A stretch of DNA of 64,000 bases from Apium graveolens (Eukaryota; Streptophyta; Magnoliopsida; Apiales; Apiaceae). The translations under genes were made by a program, and so were the position numbers. Under the pieces are notes generated by a model. It was not told the DNA's origin and made no database searches. It was given only the letters and a program-made list of their open reading frames with translations. Numbering within the stretch: the first letter of the stretch is position 1; every line of letters starts with the position of its first letter. The stretch is taken from positions 288,474,423 to 288,538,422 of the forward strand of contig NC_133650.1 in the NCBI RefSeq assembly GCF_009905375.1, written 5' to 3'. This document shows positions 61,754-64,000 of this stretch, piece by piece.

Positions 61754-62757
61754 AGATCCATTAACTCAGGAGGAGTTTCTAATAATCAAAACTCAATCAC
61801 ACATCAAGACAACAATGAGGCCTCTTCATCTAGAGCTAATCTACCTCAATAAAGAAAATGGACAAAAGATCACCCCTTTGATCTCATCATAGGTGATGTA
61901 TTTTCAAGAGTTCAAACAAGGAGAGCAACTCAAGAAGAATGTCTGTACAACAGCTTTCTTTCTAAGGAAAAACCAAAGAAGGTAGAAGAAGCTTTGTTGG
62001 ATCCTGATTGGATTTTAGCTATGTCGGAGGAGCTGAACCAATTTGAGAGGAATAAGGTATGAAAGCTGGTGCCCAAGCCTAGAGGAAAGAACCCAATTGA
62101 CACCAAATGGGTATTCAGAAACAAGATGGATGAAAATGGCATAGTAGTCAGGAACAAAGCTAGATTGGTTGCTAAGGGCTATTGTCAACAAGAAGGAATA
62201 GATTTTGATGAAACATTTGCTCCTGTTGCAAGACTTGAATCCATCAGAATTTTCTTAGCCTATGCAGCCCATGCCAATTTCAAAGTCTATCAAATGGATG
62301 TCAAAAGTGCCTTTCTAAATGGAGACTTGGAGGAGGAAGTCTATGTCAGTCAGCCTCCTGGTTTTGAAGATCCAAATTTTCCAGAATATGTCTATTATCT
62401 TTTGAAAGCACTTTATGGACTGAAGCAAGCACCTAGAGCCTGGTATGACACTTTAATAAAGTTCCTTTTGGAAAATCACTTCACAAGAGGTACTGTAGAT
62501 AAAAATTTATTCTTTAGAAATGTTAATGACTCTAGTATACTTGTTCAAATTTATGTAGATGACATTATTTTTTGCTCTACAGATGAAAAACTTTGCAAGA
62601 AGTTTGCCAAATTGATGCAGAGTAAGTATGAAATGAGTATAATGGGAGAACTAACTACTTTCTTGGTTTACAAGTTAAGCAAGTTAGTGATGAAATATTC
62701 ATTAGTCAAACTAAATACATTTTTGATCTTTGAAAGAAGTTTGATCTAATGGATTGC
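61754..62757 (+). pseudogene. Reverse transcriptase of element 3
   Basis: Typical copia order: [15 protein letters not shown]-x-[31 protein letters not shown], and the active site Y-V-D-D-I-I-F near 62551. Stops at about 61754 and 62058 and a shift near 62660 break the frame. The active-site aspartates remain. Confidence 0.9.
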
Positions 62758-63468
62758 ACATCTGCAAAAACTCCCATGGCCACTGCAACTAAGCTTGAAT
62801 GAAGCACTACTGAAAAGTCTGTGGATATTTCAAGTTATAGAGGCATGGTTGGCTCACTTCTGTACTTAACAGCTAGTAGGCTAGATATAATGTTTGCTAC
62901 ATATTTATGTGCTAGATTTCAGGCTGATCCTAGAGAATCTCACTTAGTAGCTATCAAGAGAATTTTCAGATATCTCAAGGGAACACCAAAACTTGGCATT
63001 CGGTACCCTAGAGATTCTGGTTTTGATCTAACTGGTTATTCAGATGCAGATTATGCAGGTTGTAGAATTGATAGAGAAAGTACAACAGGAACCTGTCAAT
63101 TTCTAGGAAACAAGCTTGTGTCCTGGTTCAGTAAAAAGCAAAATTCAGTTTCCACTTCTACAGCTGAAGCTGAATATATTGCTGTTGGCAGTTGTTGTGC
63201 ACAGATTTTGTGGATGAAAAACCGATTGCTAGACTATGGTCTGCAAGTGGAAAGAATTCCCATTTTCTGTGATAACACAAGTGCAATTGCCATCACTTAA
63301 AATCCAGTGCAACATTCAAGAACAAAGCACATGGACATCAAGTACCACTTCATAAGGGAACATGTAATGAATGGTACTGTAGAACTACATTTTGTTCCAA
63401 GTGAAAAGCAGCTTGCAGATATATTTACCAAGCCACTGGATGAATCCACCTTTTCAAGGTTGGTATGA
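62758..63468 (+). pseudogene. RNase H of element 3
   Basis: The segment Y-R-G-M-V-G-S-L-L-Y-L leads into D-A-D-Y-A-G, S-T-S-T-A-E-A-E-Y, and C-D-N-T-S-A-I, the catalytic blocks of copia RNase H. A TAA at 63298 interrupts the frame shortly before the H-S-R-T-K-H-M-D-I-K-Y block, and a natural-looking TGA lies at 63466. Confidence 0.9.
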
Positions 63469-64000
63469 GTTAGGTATGCTAAATTATTCTTAAATCTTTT
63501 CAGAAAATTTGCAAGTTGTCATGCAGCCAGAAATTTAATTAATTTTTCAGTCTTAGATGGAATTTTGGCTAAGTCAAAATTTACATCTCGACGGATGATC
63601 TTTATCCATCGAGATTGATCATCCGTCGGAATACTGCTTGTAAATAAAAATCAATTATTTTTCTGTAATATATTATAACACGACGAATAACAGTTTATCC
63701 TCATCCGTCGAATTGTCTTAATCTTAGCCGTTAATTTCCCGAACATTTTTTATCGAGTATACTTACAGTTTGTAAGCATAACACGACGGATAATTGATGG
63801 AATTTTTACAGTTTATTTTTAAACGGCTATTTTAGGCAATTTTCATTGGTTACTTTATTTTACTTTATTATTATGACAGTTATTTTTGAGATAGTATAAA
63901 AGCCTATTTCATTTCCATTACTTTTCTTTTATCATTCTCAAATTTTATGCTCTAAATTCTCTCTCTCTCTCACAAGCAATTAGCATCTCTATCTCTGCAA
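63469..64000 (+). promoter_or_regulatory. Post-pol spacer of element 3 with motif repeats and TATA box
   Basis: No gene in this stretch. It holds at least five GACGGATGA/TCATCCGTC-type motifs (63589, 63618, about 63681, 63702, 63784), TATAAAAG at 63895 and a CT-rich leader at 63950-63970. By analogy with elements 1 and 2 the aORF ATG should lie about 45-55 bases beyond the window end. Confidence 0.55.

Larger units (their letters stand above)
56688..64000 (+). mobile_element. Sirevirus-like Ty1/copia element 3, 5' LTR to post-pol region
   Basis: LTR, initiator tRNA-Met primer site, gag with coiled coil and two zinc knuckles, protease, integrase, reverse transcriptase and RNase H in copia order, then spacer with a TATA box like that before the aORFs of elements 1 and 2. 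The 3' part is outside the window. Many stops and shifts make it inactive. Confidence 0.9.

Overview
This window looks like plant nuclear DNA: AT-rich, intron-containing, and dominated by LTR retrotransposons, DNA transposons and satellite DNA. It is probably from a eudicot. An Apiales-like genome is a guess from the style of the retroelements and is not shown by the sequence. No bacterial features, tRNA, rRNA or CRISPR array were seen. Ordinary host coding content is limited to a duplicated six-exon gene for a histidine-phosphotransfer (HPt/AHP-like) protein and some captured gene fragments.

Layout. 1-4853 is the 3' part of a Sirevirus-like Ty1/copia element (element 1): a long extra ORF (aORF) after pol, then the polypurine tract and 3' LTR. 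4854-8800 is a satellite array of about 174-bp monomers with a five-monomer higher-order pattern. 8801-12447 is transposon-like DNA that ends in a CACTA-type terminus and carries gene fragments, including one resembling the Mg-protoporphyrin IX methyltransferase (CHLM) N-terminus. 13053-37651 is a second Sirevirus-like element (element 2) with LTRs, gag and aORF but no pol. Its aORF is split twice: by a solo LTR (18710-26848), itself split by a related solo LTR in the opposite orientation (19408-23342), and by a minus-strand Athila-like Ty3/gypsy element (28871-35807). All four insertions show TG...CA ends; three have perfect 5-bp target duplications and element 2 matches at 4 of 5 bases.

37652-56687 is a complex tandem duplication built from three segments, called here W, X and Y. 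W carries the HPt gene, X is a non-coding block of about 600 bp, and Y carries a long inverted repeat with arms of about 0.95 kb. X occurs three times (12448, 47867, 52725), W twice (43484, 49054), and Y twice plus a stub. A CACTA MITE, Stowaway MITEs and relics of a diverged satellite sit in these blocks.

56688-64000 is a third Sirevirus-like element (element 3) with 5' LTR, primer-binding site, gag, protease, integrase, reverse transcriptase and RNase H, all damaged. The window ends just before its aORF is expected to start.

Main points of interest. (1) Both HPt copies carry Phe where the phospho-accepting His should be; copy 2 is otherwise intact (155 codons, canonical splice sites) and copy 1 is broken. 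(2) All three Sirevirus-like elements have a TATA box and CT-rich leader at similar spacing before the aORF, suggesting an internal promoter. (3) Short CpG-containing palindromic motifs (GACGGATGA/TCATCCGTC) recur in LTR, coding and post-pol DNA. (4) The satellite has higher-order structure and a diverged relative near the HPt gene.
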